A stretch of 64,000 nt of DNA from JALHFZ01 sp963674625 (GTDB lineage Bacteria; Synergistota; Synergistia; Synergistales; Aminobacteriaceae). This document shows, in pieces, positions 35,166-43,676 of this stretch. The stretch is from positions 124,001-188,000 of the forward strand of contig CAXXXO010000001.1 in the NCBI GenBank assembly GCA_963674625.2. Direction: 5' to 3'. Position 1 is the first letter of the stretch, and the number at the start of each line of letters is the position of its first letter. Under the pieces are notes generated by a model, which had not been told where the DNA came from, searched no databases, and saw only the letters and a list, made by a program, of their open reading frames with translations. Both the position numbers and the translations under genes were made by a program.

Positions 35166-36080
35166 ATGAAGATGGTAAAAACGACAACCCGGCTTCGGGA
35201 ACTGCTGAAGCGTCCCGGTGCCGTGGTGGTTCCGGGGGTGTACGATGCCCTCAGCGCACGAATCTGCGAAATGGCAGGCTTCGAGGCGGTGTTCCACTCG
35301 GGGTACGGCACGGCGGCGGCAGTTCTCGGGCTGCCGGACATCGGCCTGCTGACCCTGACTGAGATGGCGGCCCAGGTGAAGGCAATCTCCCGGTCGGTAC
35401 GGATTCCGGTATTCGGCGACTCGGACAACGGCTTCGGCAACGCCGTCAATGCCTGCCGCACCGTGGAGGAATACATTGCCGCGGGCGCCGCAGGGCTCTT
35501 CATGGAGGACCAGGTCTCCCCCAAGCGGTGCGGCCACATGGAGGGAAAGCAGGTCATCTCCTCTGAAGAGATGATGGGCAAGCTTCGGGCCGCACTCGAT
35601 ACCAGGGATGGACTTGACCCGGATTTCGTCGTGATGTACCGCACCGACGCTCTTCACGTCACCGGCTTCGAGGACGCCCTCGCCAGGGCGAAGGCCGCCG
35701 TGGAGGTGGGGGTGGACATGGTTTTCATCGAGGCCCTCGAGACGAGGGAGCAGATGGCCCGGGCCGTGGGGGAGATCTCCGTCCCCCTTATGCTGAACCT
35801 CATCGAGGGGGGCAAAACCCCACTCATTCCGGTGGAAGAAGCGGAAGCCATGGGTTTCAAGCTCGTGGTGCCGGCCCTGTCGGCTCTCTATTCAGCCGCC
35901 AGGGGGATGTACGACGTCCTCAGCCGCATACGGAAGGAAGGGGTCTCGGACGGGTACAAGGACAAGCTCTTCACCTTCGGGGAGTTCGGCGACCTGGTCC
36001 GCCTCGGGGAGATCAGGAAAAAGGAAGAAAAATATCTTCCTCCCTCGGTTCTGCAGGAGAAATACGGTATCCGTAAGTAA
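35166..36080 (+). CDS. Isocitrate lyase/PEP mutase-family lyase, copy 2
   Basis: A 304-residue paralogue of the previous enzyme. It keeps VVPGVYDALSA, DSDNGFG at the metal site (a Gly/Thr to Ser/Asn change relative to copy 1's DGDTGYG), EDQ and the catalytic KRCGH loop. An extra 12-residue C-terminal tail is present. The differing metal-site loop suggests a different substrate or a heteromeric role. AAAGGAG is five bases before ATG 35166. It may cleave the product or a stereoisomer of the substrate of copy 1. Oxaloacetate or carboxyphosphonate enzymes share the fold and cannot be excluded. Confidence 0.83.
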   Translation: MKMVKTTTRLRELLKRPGAVVVPGVYDALSARICEMAGFEAVFHSGYGTAAAVLGLPDIGLLTLTEMAAQVKAISRSVRIPVFGDSDNGFGNAVNACRTVEEYIAAGAAGLFMEDQVSPKRCGHMEGKQVISSEEMMGKLRAALDTRDGLDPDFVVMYRTDALHVTGFEDALARAKAAVEVGVDMVFIEALETREQMARAVGEISVPLMLNLIEGGKTPLIPVEEAEAMGFKLVVPALSALYSAARGMYDVLSRIRKEGVSDGYKDKLFTFGEFGDLVRLGEIRKKEEKYLPPSVLQEKYGIRK

Positions 36081-36087
36081 GCGGTTC

Positions 36088-36117
36088 TTGTGCTTTCGGC
36101 TATAATGGCGGTATAAC
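36088..36117 (+). promoter_or_regulatory. Possible internal promoter before the aldolase gene
   Basis: TTGTGC (36088-36093) and TATAAC (36112-36117) lie 18 bases apart. A second TATAAT at 36101-36106 lacks a good -35. The aldolase could thus be transcribed independently of the lyase genes. Confidence 0.5.
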
Positions 36118-36145
36118 GCTCACTTTCTGAATGGAGGAACATCCC

Positions 36146-36910
36146 ATGGCAAACGAACTGAAACGGAAGCTGGCTGCCGGAGAAGTGGTCCTCGGACCCT
36201 TCTTCACCATAAACTGCCCCGACCTCGTGGAGATAGCCGCCCTCGCGGGGTTTGACTTCTGCATTATCGATACCGAGCACGGCCCGGGAAACCCCGAGTC
36301 CATCCAGCACATGCTTCGGGCGGCGGAGCTTCGCGGAATGGCCCCCGTCGTACGGGTAACCGATCCCGATCCCACCACCATTCTGCGCACTCTCGATGTG
36401 GGAGCGGCGGGTATTCAGGTGCCCCAGGTGAACTCCCGGAAGGCCGCGGAGGATGTTGTCCGCTCGGCGAAGTATTTCCCCCTCGGCGACCGGGGAGCCT
36501 GCCTGACCCGATCCTCCCGATACGGCTTCGTCCCCGGGGTGGCCGAGTATTTCAAAGAGGCGAACGAGGAGACCCTCGTCATCCTTCACTGCGAGAACAA
36601 AGCCGGGCTTGAATGCCTCGGCGACATCGCCGCCGTGACGGGTGTGGACGTGATCTTCGTGGGCCCCTACGACCTCTCCCAGTCCTTCGGCGTGCCGGGA
36701 CAGATCTACGCTCCGGTGATGGTCGAGGGTGTCGCAAAGGCCCTTGCAGCCGCCAAAAAAGCCGGTAAGCCCGCAGGGATCTTCGTCGGCTCCGTGGAGG
36801 AGGCCAGGGCCCGGATCGACCAGGGGTTCACCTATATCTCCTTCAGCACGGACACCTTCATCTTCGGCGAGGCCTGCCGGTCCATTGTGGGAGGTATCCG
36901 GGGAAAATAG
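36146..36910 (+). CDS. HpcH/HpaI-family class II aldolase
   Basis: A 254-residue metal-dependent aldolase of the 4-hydroxy-2-oxo-heptane-1,7-dioate/2-keto-3-deoxy-glucarate type. It has DTEHGPGN (His base), VRVTDPDP, GAAGIQVPQVNS and CENKAGLE, where the Glu binds Mg2+. Enzymes of this group release pyruvate or oxaloacetate plus an aldehyde. Position after two pyruvate-forming lyases supports a shared pathway. GGAGG lies eight bases before ATG 36146. It ends at a strong terminator. Confidence 0.87.
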   Translation: MANELKRKLAAGEVVLGPFFTINCPDLVEIAALAGFDFCIIDTEHGPGNPESIQHMLRAAELRGMAPVVRVTDPDPTTILRTLDVGAAGIQVPQVNSRKAAEDVVRSAKYFPLGDRGACLTRSSRYGFVPGVAEYFKEANEETLVILHCENKAGLECLGDIAAVTGVDVIFVGPYDLSQSFGVPGQIYAPVMVEGVAKALAAAKKAGKPAGIFVGSVEEARARIDQGFTYISFSTDTFIFGEACRSIVGGIRGK

Positions 36911-36932
36911 TTTTCCCCTTGGCTTCCGAAGA

Positions 36933-36986
36933 GCAAAAAAGGGGAGAGAAACCCGCTTCACTGCGGGTTTCTCTCCCCTTTTTTGC
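36933..36986. terminator. 24-base perfect inverted repeat, bidirectional terminator
   Basis: Arms 36933-36956 and 36963-36986 with a six-base loop, including A6/T6 tracts at the ends. It separates the aldolase gene from the convergent livF gene and suits termination from either direction. Confidence 0.85.
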
Positions 36987-37004
36987 GAAGGAATTCTTTC
37001 GTAC

Positions 37005-37718
37005 CTACATCCCCATATAGGCCTTCCGTATCTCGTCGGAGTCGAGAAGTTCCCGGGCAGTGCCCGCCGTGACGAGCTTCCCGGTCTGCAGAACGTACCC
37101 CCGGTCGGCGATCTCGAGGGCCTCCTGGACCATCTGTTCAACTATCAGTATGGTGACTCCTTTGCGCCGGATCTCCTGCACGGTCTCGAAGACCTTCTCC
37201 ACGAGGCTCGGCATGAGCCCCAGGGAAAGTTCGTCGAGCATGAGCAGCCTGGGTCCGGACATGAGCCCCCGGGCGATGGCGCACATCTGCTGCTCGCCGC
37301 CGCTCATGGTCTCTGCCCTCTGGGAGCTTCTGGATTTCAGTATGGGGAACATGGCGAAGACCTCTTCGAGGCGCTGGTCAACGGCCGCCCGGCTGCTCTC
37401 CGTATACGCGCCCAGCTCAAGGTTCTCCCGGACGGTGAGCCGGGAGAAGAGACGCCGTCCCTCGGGGATGTAGCACAGCCCCCTCCGGACGACCTGCGAG
37501 GCGGAAAGAGCCGTTATGTCCTCCCTCTCGAAGAGGATGGACCCTTTTTCCGGGTGGAGCAGGCCCGCGATGGCCCGCATGGTGGTGGACTTGCCCGCCC
37601 CGTTGGCGCCGAGGATCGCCACGATCTCCCCTGGGCGGATTTCGAGGGAGAGGTCCGTCAGGACCCGGGCCTCGTCGTAGGAACAGGAGATATTGCGGAC
37701 TTCAAGCATGGGGTCCAT
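37005..37718 (-). CDS. livF: Branched-chain amino-acid ABC transporter ATP-binding protein (LivF type)
   Basis: A 237-residue ABC ATPase. It has Walker A GANGAGKST near residue 35, signature MSGGEQQM near 140, Walker B LLMLDELSLGL near 160 and a switch His replaced by Gln in VEQMVQEA, as is usual for LivF. It forms the heterodimeric motor with LivG. ATG 37718 has GGAGG at six bases, and the gene overlaps livG by 17 bases. It is last in the livJHMGF operon. Confidence 0.93.
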   Translation of the reverse strand: MDPMLEVRNISCSYDEARVLTDLSLEIRPGEIVAILGANGAGKSTTMRAIAGLLHPEKGSILFEREDITALSASQVVRRGLCYIPEGRRLFSRLTVRENLELGAYTESSRAAVDQRLEEVFAMFPILKSRSSQRAETMSGGEQQMCAIARGLMSGPRLLMLDELSLGLMPSLVEKVFETVQEIRRKGVTILIVEQMVQEALEIADRGYVLQTGKLVTAGTARELLDSDEIRKAYMGM

Positions 37719-38475
37719 GGCGGTCCTCCTTTGCGCTTCCGGCCTCCTGGAGGCGGCGGCCATACTTGTCTCCGAAATAGGCCCGGATGACCTCGGGATT
37801 CCTCACCACTGCGGCCGGTACGTCCTCGGTGATCTTCACCCCGCCGCTCAGGACCACGAGCTTGTCGGCGATGGGCATGATGGCCTCCATGATGTGCTCC
37901 ACCATGAGGATGGTGATTCCCTCCTCCTTCAGCCGGAGGATGACCTGTACCATTTCGTTGACCTCCGTGGAGGTGAGCCCCGCCACAGCCTCGTCGAGAA
38001 GCAGCAATCTCGGTCCCGTGGCCAGGGCCCGGGCGACCTCGAGGCGTTTTTTGTTGCCTATGGTGAGCCCTCCCGCCGGCCGCTCCCGGCAGGGGGCGAG
38101 AAAGCAGAGATCAAGGCAGCGCTCCGCCGTCTTTTCCGCCTCGGCCGAATCTCCCGTGCGCATGTAGGCCCCCACGAGAATATTCTCGAAGACGGTCATT
38201 TCCTTCAGGGGGCGGACGACCTGAAAAGTTCGGGCCACGCCGAGGCGGGCGATCTTCCAGGACGGAAGGGCGGTGATCTCCCTGCCGTCGAAGAAAATCT
38301 GTCCCTCCGTTGGCTTGTAGAGCCCCGCAACGCAGTTGAAGAGGGTGGTCTTTCCCGCTCCGTTGGGGCCGATGAGCCCGGCGATGGTCCCCTCTTCCAC
38401 GGAGAAGGAGACGTCGCTGTTGGCCGCCAGGGAGCCGAATTTCATGGTCAGGTTGCGGACTTCCAGCAGGGACAT
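37702..38475 (-). CDS. livG: Branched-chain amino-acid ABC transporter ATP-binding protein (LivG type)
   Basis: A 257-residue ABC ATPase. It has Walker A GPNGAGKTT near residue 38, a LivG-type insert (LGVARTFQVVRPLKEMTVFEN), a divergent signature loop LTIGNKKRLEVARAL, Walker B LLLLDEAVAGL and a switch histidine in VEHIMEA. It pairs with LivF to energise import. Its start overlaps the livM stop by one base, showing translational coupling. The C-terminus runs about 15 residues past the usual end. Confidence 0.93.
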   Translation of the reverse strand: MSLLEVRNLTMKFGSLAANSDVSFSVEEGTIAGLIGPNGAGKTTLFNCVAGLYKPTEGQIFFDGREITALPSWKIARLGVARTFQVVRPLKEMTVFENILVGAYMRTGDSAEAEKTAERCLDLCFLAPCRERPAGGLTIGNKKRLEVARALATGPRLLLLDEAVAGLTSTEVNEMVQVILRLKEEGITILMVEHIMEAIMPIADKLVVLSGGVKITEDVPAAVVRNPEVIRAYFGDKYGRRLQEAGSAKEDRHGPHA

Positions 38476-39500
38476 CAGCGCTCAGCCTCCTTGTCTTCGC
38501 AGACTTCTTCCGAAGCCGCCGGCGCTTCCGGTTTTTTCCGCAGGGAATGGACGATCCCCATGATCCCCCGGGGCTGCTTGATCATGGTGACGATGATGAT
38601 CAGTCCGAAGATCATCAGGTCAACTCCCGAGCCGAGGTGAGAGAGGTAGGCCCGGGTGTATTCCTGGAGGGGAATGAGGATAGCCGCTCCGAGGAGAGGG
38701 CCCCAGAAGGTGCCGAGGCCGCCGAGGATGGTGATGAGAACGAACTTCATGGACATGTCCAGGGACATGACCATTGGGGGGTCCACCCTGTAGTTGTACT
38801 GGGCGAAGAAGGCGCCGCAGAGGGCCGCCAGGGCCGCCGAAAGGGCCATGGCGGACAGCTTCACGAAGGTGCTGTTCACCCCCAGGGATTCGGCGGTCTC
38901 CTGCCCCTCCCGGACTGCCCGGAGGTAGTAACCCATCCGGTGGGACTCGATCCACCGGACGATGCCGAAGACGAGGGTGAAGAGGGCGAGGGCGCCGAGG
39001 TAGTAGCCGTTCTTCGTCCCCGACCAGGAGAAGTTCCTCCAGCCGTCCTCCAGGATGGGGTAGTCGAGGCCGATGGCCCCTCCCACCCAGTCCCAGATCA
39101 TGAAGAGGCGGTTGAATATCTCCACTGTGGCGAAGGTGGCGATGGCGAAATAGTGCCCCTTCAGCCGGAAGCAGGGGGCGCTGATGAGGACGGAGACGAC
39201 GGCGGCCGCGGCCGCTCCGGCGGGAGCGCCGTACCAGGGCAGGGAGTCGAAGGTCACCACCGCGAGGGCCGCGCCGTAGGCGCCGATTCCGAAGAAGACC
39301 GCGTGCCCGAAGGAGATCTGGCCGCAGTAGCCGCTGATGATGTTCCACGACTGGGCCATGGAGGCGTAGAGGAGGACCATGGTGAGGACGTGCCCGTGGA
39401 AGGTGTTTCCGATTCCCCCGGGAAGAAAGGGAAGGATAAGGGCGGCGAGGAGAAAAGCGTACCAGAGGGCGGAGGAGCGCTTGTTTTTTAAGGACGCCAT
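38475..39500 (-). CDS. livM: Branched-chain amino-acid ABC transporter permease (LivM type)
   Basis: A 341-residue inner-membrane permease with about ten helices. It has the LivM pattern: YASMAQSWNIISGYCGQISFGHAVFFGIGAY, a central FATVEI and the permease coupling segment RAVREGQETAESLGVN. The C-terminus is an acidic cytoplasmic tail. It forms the translocation pore with LivH. It lies four bases after livH. Confidence 0.92.
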   Translation of the reverse strand: MASLKNKRSSALWYAFLLAALILPFLPGGIGNTFHGHVLTMVLLYASMAQSWNIISGYCGQISFGHAVFFGIGAYGAALAVVTFDSLPWYGAPAGAAAAAVVSVLISAPCFRLKGHYFAIATFATVEIFNRLFMIWDWVGGAIGLDYPILEDGWRNFSWSGTKNGYYLGALALFTLVFGIVRWIESHRMGYYLRAVREGQETAESLGVNSTFVKLSAMALSAALAALCGAFFAQYNYRVDPPMVMSLDMSMKFVLITILGGLGTFWGPLLGAAILIPLQEYTRAYLSHLGSGVDLMIFGLIIIVTMIKQPRGIMGIVHSLRKKPEAPAASEEVCEDKEAER

Positions 39501-39504
39501 GGCC

Positions 39505-40365
39505 TCACCACCCGAAGAGCCCCCGGGGCCGAAGGAGAATGACCCCGAGATAGACGGCGAAGACCGCAGCGTACTTCACCACCGCCGCGATATAGAATCC
39601 GGAGAAGGATTCAACGAGACCGATGAGAAGGGCTGCCAGCAGGGCCCCGGGGATGCTGCCGAAGCCCCCGAGGGCCACCACTACGAAGGCGATGAGGCTG
39701 AAGAGCCCTCCGACCTCGGGATAGACGGCGAGATAGGAGGTCATGAGGCTGCCGGCGATTCCGACGCAGGCCCCCCCCATGCCGAAGACGAGAAGGTAGA
39801 TCCGCTCCGTATCGATGCCCATGAGCTCCGCGGCTTCCTTGTCCATGGCCGTGGCCTGAATCGCCCAGCCGAGGCGTGTTTTCTTCAGCATCCAGTAGAG
39901 CAGGCCGAGCACGGCGAAGGCGAAGAGGGCCGTGACGAGCTGGGGAAGGGGGACGATCGCTCCGCCGAAGAAGATGGTCTGCCCCTCGAGCCAGTTGCCC
40001 GAGAGGAGACGGAAGTTCGGAGTGAAGACGTTCATGCAGAAATTTTTCAGAAGCATGGAGAGGCCGAAAGTGGCAAGAAGGGGCGCCATTGCCGCCTTGC
40101 CGAGGCTGTTGCGGATGATGAGGCGATAGGTGACCGCTCCCAGGAGAAAGAGAAAAAGACCTCCGGCGATCCAGGAGATGAAGGGGTCGATGTCCAGCAG
40201 AAAGCCGAGCCAGTAGGAGAGATACATGGCCACCATGAGAAACTCGCCGTGGGCGAAGTTGATCACGTCCATGACTCCCCATATCAGACTGAGCCCTGCG
40301 GCCACGAGGGCGTAGAGAAGGCCGTTCAGCACTCCGTCGATGAGAACCTGCAGAAAATTACCCAT
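39505..40365 (-). CDS. livH: Branched-chain amino-acid ABC transporter permease (LivH type)
   Basis: A 286-residue permease with about eight helices. It begins LQVLIDGVLNGLLYALVAAGLSLIWGVMDVINFAHGEF, the strong LivH signature, and carries the coupling helix around AIQATAMDKEAAELMGID. ATG 40365 is preceded by a GGAGG motif. It is separated from livJ by about 100 bases containing an attenuator-like hairpin, so its expression is probably lower than that of the binding protein. Confidence 0.93.
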   Translation of the reverse strand: MGNFLQVLIDGVLNGLLYALVAAGLSLIWGVMDVINFAHGEFLMVAMYLSYWLGFLLDIDPFISWIAGGLFLFLLGAVTYRLIIRNSLGKAAMAPLLATFGLSMLLKNFCMNVFTPNFRLLSGNWLEGQTIFFGGAIVPLPQLVTALFAFAVLGLLYWMLKKTRLGWAIQATAMDKEAAELMGIDTERIYLLVFGMGGACVGIAGSLMTSYLAVYPEVGGLFSLIAFVVVALGGFGSIPGALLAALLIGLVESFSGFYIAAVVKYAAVFAVYLGVILLRPRGLFGW

Positions 40366-40391
40366 AGGCGCATATCCTCCCGTACAAAAGA

Positions 40392-40416
40392 GGGCGGGCC
40401 CCTGAAAGACCCGCCC
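40392..40416 (-). terminator. Attenuator-like hairpin between livJ and livH
   Basis: On the minus strand GGGCGGG and CCCGCCC form a seven-base stem with an 11-base loop, followed by TCTTTTGT. A partial terminator here would let livJ be expressed in excess over the permease and ATPase genes, as is common for ABC operons. Confidence 0.6.
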
Positions 40417-40468
40417 GACTTCCAGATGATGGCAAATTCTTAAGTGCTGTTGTGAAAAAAGACAAAAA

Positions 40469-41734
40469 TTACCGCTTGTCCCAGGGAACCATGGGGAAGA
40501 TCGGCTCGGCGTCCTTGAATTTCTCCGGGTAGACGGTCTTGTACTTCTGGTTCTCGATCTGAGTGATGACGCTGAGGGCCTTGACGTTCTGGCCGCCCGG
40601 CGCGAAGGCCACTTCGCCGCTCAGGGAGAGGGGGGAGGTGAAGGTCGCCGAGGCAAGGACTTCCCGGACCTTTTCAGTATCCACTGCTCCGGCCTTTTCG
40701 ATGGCCTGGCCAAGGATGAAGAGCATGACCGCTTCCTGCACGGAGTCGCTGTCGAAGGGCTGGTTCGCGAGGGGGCGGTAGAACTTCTCCTGAACCACGA
40801 GGGCCTCGGGCATGAACTTCTCGGCGAGCTCGGGGGAGAACCCCATCCCGCCCATGAAATAGTTGCCGTCGGCTCCCAGTTCCTTCTGGACCGCCGGGTT
40901 CTGGTAGCCGGTGCAGTAGTTGATGGCGATCTTCGGAAGCCAGTTCACCTGCTTCATGGTGCGCACCCAGAGGGAGTAGTCGCCGCCGAGGGCCGCTCCG
41001 AAGACGGCATCCGGGTTGGCGGCCTTCAGGGTCTGCACTTCGCTGCTGAGGTTCGTCGCGCCCACATTGAAGGGAACGTCTGCGACGATTTCGAGGCCGG
41101 CTTCCTTCGCCGCCTTTTTTCCCTCGTCGGCGGCGTGCTTTCCGAACTCGCTGTTTTCATAGAAAAGTCCGAGGGTTTTGATCCCCGCGTTCTTCTCTTT
41201 ATTGAGCCAGGAGACATAGTCCGTGAATTCTTTCGATTCGATGGCGTCCGTAGGAGCATGGCGGAAGAAATAGTTGTACCCCCGTTCCGTGAGGGCGGCG
41301 GAACTGGAGGCGCCGCAGAGGAAAAGCTTCTTCGCCCGTTCGGCCACCGCACTGGCCGGTTTCGTGGCCGAGCTGTTGTAGCTTCCGAGAATGGCGAAGA
41401 CCTTCTCCTGATTGTAGAGCCTCTCGGCCTCGGACTTGGCCACGTCGGGCTTTCCCTGGTGATCGGCCTTCACGAGCTCGATTTTGTATCCGTCGAGAAG
41501 CCCCGCCTTGGCGGCGAGGGGAATGTTGATTTCGGGGTGAGCGTTGTTGATGATTTCAACGGCTGCGAGAACCGAGTTGAGGCAGTTCTGTCCTGAGACG
41601 GCCGAGGGGCCCGTGAGGGGAAAGAGGGTCCCGATCCTGATGACTTTGTCGGCTCCGAAAGCGGCACCGCCGAGAAGAAACACTCCGCAGAGGGCAAAAA
41701 CGAGGAAACGGGCAATCGTACTCTTTGAACGCAT
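40469..41734 (-). CDS. livJ: Branched-chain amino-acid-type ABC transporter substrate-binding protein
   Basis: A 421-residue periplasmic binding protein of the Leu/Ile/Val (type I fold) family. A signal peptide ends near GAAFGA-D (residue 28). RIGTLFPLTGPSAVSGQNCLNSVLAAVEIIN, ILGSYNSSATKPASAVAERAK and LGLFYENSEFGKHAADEG are typical. The substrate could be branched-chain amino acids, other amino acids or short amides. It is the first gene of the liv operon, with a strong promoter 130 bases upstream. Confidence 0.92.
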   Translation of the reverse strand: MRSKSTIARFLVFALCGVFLLGGAAFGADKVIRIGTLFPLTGPSAVSGQNCLNSVLAAVEIINNAHPEINIPLAAKAGLLDGYKIELVKADHQGKPDVAKSEAERLYNQEKVFAILGSYNSSATKPASAVAERAKKLFLCGASSSAALTERGYNYFFRHAPTDAIESKEFTDYVSWLNKEKNAGIKTLGLFYENSEFGKHAADEGKKAAKEAGLEIVADVPFNVGATNLSSEVQTLKAANPDAVFGAALGGDYSLWVRTMKQVNWLPKIAINYCTGYQNPAVQKELGADGNYFMGGMGFSPELAEKFMPEALVVQEKFYRPLANQPFDSDSVQEAVMLFILGQAIEKAGAVDTEKVREVLASATFTSPLSLSGEVAFAPGGQNVKALSVITQIENQKYKTVYPEKFKDAEPIFPMVPWDKR

Positions 41735-41862
41735 AAGACGTCATTCCTCCCTGATCAGAATTTTTTTTCAGGCTCAGCCTCAGCTTCGAGAAACAGAGAA
41801 AACCTTCCCTCCCTTCATTCCGAGGTCTCATCTTGTGTTTCTTTTCTCATGGTGATGTTCAA

Positions 41863-41892
41863 AGTATATAAATTCACCGGGCTCCCTGTCAA
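41863..41892 (-). promoter_or_regulatory. Sigma-70-type promoter of the liv operon
   Basis: On the minus strand TTGACA (41892-41887) and TATACT (41868-41863) are 18 bases apart. The leader to the livJ start codon is about 120 bases. Confidence 0.75.
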
Positions 41893-41943
41893 TTGCTGCG
41901 ATAAAAGAAAGAAGGAAAAAATAAAAAAAGTTCAAAAATAGAA

Positions 41944-41969
41944 GCCGGTGCGAACATTTTCGCACCGGC
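41944..41969. terminator. Terminator after leuB
   Basis: GCCGGTGCGAA (41944-41954) pairs with TTCGCACCGGC (41959-41969) around a four-base loop. On the minus strand, which leads away from leuB, it is followed by TTCTATTTTTG and more T-rich sequence. Confidence 0.75.
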
Positions 41970-42031
41970 CTTTTCGAAACTGCAAGGGCGGAGAGACTTG
42001 CAGCCCTGCCCTGTCCTTTAAGAAAAAAACT

Positions 42032-43162
42032 TCAGATGCGGCCCAGGATGAGCCTCCCGGCTTCCGCCGTCGAGGCCTCTCCGCCGAACTCGACGGGAAG
42101 GCTTGCGGAAGGGACAGACTCGAGATAGCCGGTGACTGCCTCCTCAACCCGACGGGCTGCTCCTTTTTCACCGAGGTGATCGAGCATCAGGGCTCCGGTA
42201 AGAACGGCGGCAAGGGGGTTTGCCCTTCCGGTTCCGGCGATGTCGGGGGCCGAGCCGTGGATCGGCTCGAACATGGAGAGGCTGTTGCCGATATCTGCGC
42301 CCGCGGCGACGCCGAGCCCGCCCGAAAGTCCGGCCAGCAGATCGCTCACGATGTCGCCGAACATGTTGGGGGCCACGATCACGCCGTAGAGATCGGGGGT
42401 TCGGACGAGGTGATAGCACATGGCGTCCACATTCACCACGGAAAGGGCCATGTCCTGCCTGCCTGCCTCGTCGGCAGCCACATCCTCCCAGAAACCGTAG
42501 ATCTGGGGCAGGGCGTTCGACTTCGAAGCCAGAGTGATTTTTCCCTCCCCCCGTTCCCGGGCGGCACGGCAGCCCCAGGCCACGATTCGCCGGACTGCCG
42601 GTTCGGAGGCCACTCCCACCTGGAAGGCTCCTTCCACTCCTTTGGAGAATCGCCCTTCAAGGGATCCCTGAAGGGTATAGAGCCTTCTTTCCGTGCCGAG
42701 GTCGACAGAAGCCTCTCCGCCCTCGGTGCGCCCGCCGATGCCCATATAGAAATCCTCGGTGTTTTCCCGGACGACAAGGGTATCCAGCCCGGCCCCCTTC
42801 TTCGGCTGCACGGGGAGGGGAACCCGGGGGTAGCTTTTGGCCGGCCGGAGGTTTACGTACTGGTCGAAGTGAAAGCGCAGGTGAAGAAGAATTCCCCGCT
42901 CGAGAATCCCCGGCTTGACCCTCGGGTCTCCCACCGCTCCCAGGAAGAGGGCATCCAGGGAGGCCATTTCATCCACTGCCGAAACGGGAAGGACCTCCCC
43001 TGTGCGGAGATAATGGTTCGCTCCGAAGGGGTAATCTGCCCATCGAAGGGAAAACCCTTCCCGTTCGGCCGCAGCCTCGAGAACAGAGGAGGCCGCGGCG
43101 ACCACCTCGGGTCCGATGCCGTCGCCGCAGAGCCTGCCGACGGCGTATTCTTTTGCCGTCAT
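42032..43162 (-). CDS. leuB: 3-isopropylmalate dehydrogenase
   Basis: A 376-residue beta-decarboxylating dehydrogenase that oxidises and decarboxylates 3-isopropylmalate to 2-oxoisocaproate. It has GDGIGPEVV at residues 11-19, the substrate loop VVRENTEDFYMGIGGR, the catalytic Lys region ITLASKSNALPQ, and the NAD/metal motif GVIVAPNMFGDIVSDLLAGLSG. ATG 43162 overlaps the leuD stop (ATGA) with GGAGG upstream. Tartrate/isocitrate dehydrogenases are close relatives, but the leuACDB order settles the assignment. It is the last gene of the operon. Confidence 0.92.
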   Translation of the reverse strand: MTAKEYAVGRLCGDGIGPEVVAAASSVLEAAAEREGFSLRWADYPFGANHYLRTGEVLPVSAVDEMASLDALFLGAVGDPRVKPGILERGILLHLRFHFDQYVNLRPAKSYPRVPLPVQPKKGAGLDTLVVRENTEDFYMGIGGRTEGGEASVDLGTERRLYTLQGSLEGRFSKGVEGAFQVGVASEPAVRRIVAWGCRAARERGEGKITLASKSNALPQIYGFWEDVAADEAGRQDMALSVVNVDAMCYHLVRTPDLYGVIVAPNMFGDIVSDLLAGLSGGLGVAAGADIGNSLSMFEPIHGSAPDIAGTGRANPLAAVLTGALMLDHLGEKGAARRVEEAVTGYLESVPSASLPVEFGGEASTAEAGRLILGRI

Positions 43163-43674
43163 GCTCCTTTCCTCCGGGTCTCGAGCTCCTCCCGGACCCA
43201 GGGAACAAGTCCGCCCAGGGCGATGAGCTTTTGAAGAAAGGGGGAGAAGGGGACGATGGTGAAGGTCTGCCCCTTCGTGACGTTTTCGATTGTTCCGGCC
43301 GCCGGATCGACCCTTCCCACGTCTCCCGTCTCGAAGGAGGCAGCCCCCTCCGGGCATTCGAAAATGGGAAGCCCCACGTTGATGGCGTTCCGAAAGAAGA
43401 TGCGGGCGAAGGATGCTGCGATGACGCAGCTGCACCCTGCACCCTTGATGGCCAGGGGGGCGTGCTCCCGGGATGAGCCGCAGCCGAAGTTTTCTCCTCC
43501 CACGATTATATCTCCGGGGGAAACCTTCGAGACGAAATCTTTGTCGATATCCTCCATGCAGTGCTTTCCAAGCTCCTTTTCAACGCTGGAGACGAGATAC
43601 CTGGCCGGGATGATGACGTCCGTATCGATATGGTCGCCGAATTTCCAGACTTTCCCTGAATACGCTTTCGACAT
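43159..43674 (-). CDS. leuD: 3-isopropylmalate dehydratase small subunit
   Basis: A 171-residue swivel-domain protein that pairs with LeuC to interconvert 2- and 3-isopropylmalate. Signature VWKFGDHIDTDVIIPARYL at the N-terminus and GGENFGCGSSREHAPLAIKGAG in the middle are diagnostic. It is separated from leuC by two bases and overlaps leuB, so translation is coupled across the operon. Length matches the short prokaryotic LeuD family. Confidence 0.94.
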   Translation of the reverse strand: MSKAYSGKVWKFGDHIDTDVIIPARYLVSSVEKELGKHCMEDIDKDFVSKVSPGDIIVGGENFGCGSSREHAPLAIKGAGCSCVIAASFARIFFRNAINVGLPIFECPEGAASFETGDVGRVDPAAGTIENVTKGQTFTIVPFSPFLQKLIALGGLVPWVREELETRRKGA

Positions 43675-43676
43675 TT

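Larger units (their letters stand above)
41735..42031. other. 297-base spacer: liv promoter and leu terminator
   Basis: It holds, on the minus strand, the livJ promoter (41863-41892) and, closer to leuB, the hairpin at 41944-41969. A T-rich stretch precedes the livJ start codon. No gene is visible. Confidence 0.6.
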
